Assembly (NCBI GenBank): GCA_017619295.1 | Contig: JAFZSQ010000072.1 | Span: 1-42,506, forward strand | Origin: Lachnospiraceae bacterium | GTDB taxonomy: Bacteria > Bacillota > Clostridia > Lachnospirales > Lachnospiraceae | Direction: 5' to 3' | DNA length: 42,506 bases | Shown: in pieces, positions 42,459 to 42,506 of the stretch | Numbering within the stretch: position 1 is the stretch's first letter | How the letters are laid out: each line of letters begins with the position of its first letter | Notes under the pieces: generated by a model | What the model saw: only the letters and a program-made list of their open reading frames with translations | Database searches by the model: none | What the model was told of the DNA's origin: nothing | Position numbers and translations under genes: made by a program

Positions 42459-42506
42459 CCTAGAGGCTACGCCTCTGCTGTAGATTCAAATGGTGCATCG
42501 CACATA
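42459..42506. repeat. Possible partial copy of the MITE-like core at the window edge
   Basis: CCTAG followed by GGCTACGC (42459-42472) resembles the core of the elements at 14383 and 22111. The last nine bases TCGCACATA also occur at 22109-22117. The window ends before it can be confirmed. Confidence 0.25.

Overview
The window looks like chromosomal DNA of an anaerobic low-to-mid GC Firmicute, most likely a Lachnospiraceae member of the Butyrivibrio/Pseudobutyrivibrio/Roseburia type. Supporting points are strong AGGAGG-type ribosome binding sites, a meso-DAP-type MurE next to DapF, DUF5058, DUF4003 and DUF6472 family proteins, and LytTR-DUF3021 and FIST-GGDEF architectures. This placement is inferred from gene content; no rRNA is present. 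Most genes are on the + strand, with three on the - strand (an AraC-type regulator, a CapA-like protein and a large cNMP-domain-like protein). I see no prophage, insertion sequence or CRISPR array.

Layout: (1) 142-2838, tldD and tldE/pmbA, a two-subunit metalloprotease. (2) 3007-5096, a membrane and regulatory cluster: CPBP protease, LytTR regulator, DUF3021-like protein and a small HExxH membrane protein. (3) 5222-8111, two polytopic membrane proteins and a membrane-anchored M20 peptidase. (4) 8176-13513, a c-di-GMP cluster: PAS/degenerate GGDEF/EAL, PHP phosphoesterase, DUF4003 protein and FIST-GGDEF. (5) 13516-19475, AraC regulator (-), M18 aminopeptidase, a PLP trans-sulfuration enzyme, dapF and murE. 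(6) 19563-22069, a LacI regulator with an operator-like palindrome in its promoter, and malQ. (7) 22341-24130, CapA-like protein (-) and rnpB. (8) 24191-28094, two G3E (CobW-type) GTPases, one with a long His/Asp/Cys block and one apparently fused to a DUF1980-like tail, then a nitroreductase, a PH-domain protein and a protein resembling a shrunken, active-site-less folylpolyglutamate synthase. (9) 28304-31819, the large cNMP-domain-like protein (-) diverging from an unknown 155-aa protein and a TetR regulator. (10) 31900-42074, a tightly packed + strand run: purL, alaX-like editing protein, queH, argS, DUF6472, M32 carboxypeptidase, azlC and azlD. (11) 42190-42370, tRNA-Val and tRNA-Met.

Two families of small palindromic repeats run through the window. 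The first is a REP-like hairpin built on GTGCAA / GGGGCCTGTCCCC / TTGCAC. Nearly every copy lies directly after a stop codon, and one copy carries a 37-nt insertion with a 7-bp duplication. The second is a roughly 130-150 bp MITE-like element present in two clear copies, whose cores match in opposite orientation but whose terminal inverted repeats differ completely.

The best candidates for less-described biology are the FolC-like pseudoenzyme (27396-28094), the paired G3E GTPases (24191-26336), the c-di-GMP cluster with PHP and DUF4003 partners, the DUF5058/M20 peptidase operon, and the MITE-like family with swapped ends. All protein assignments come from motif reading, without database searches.
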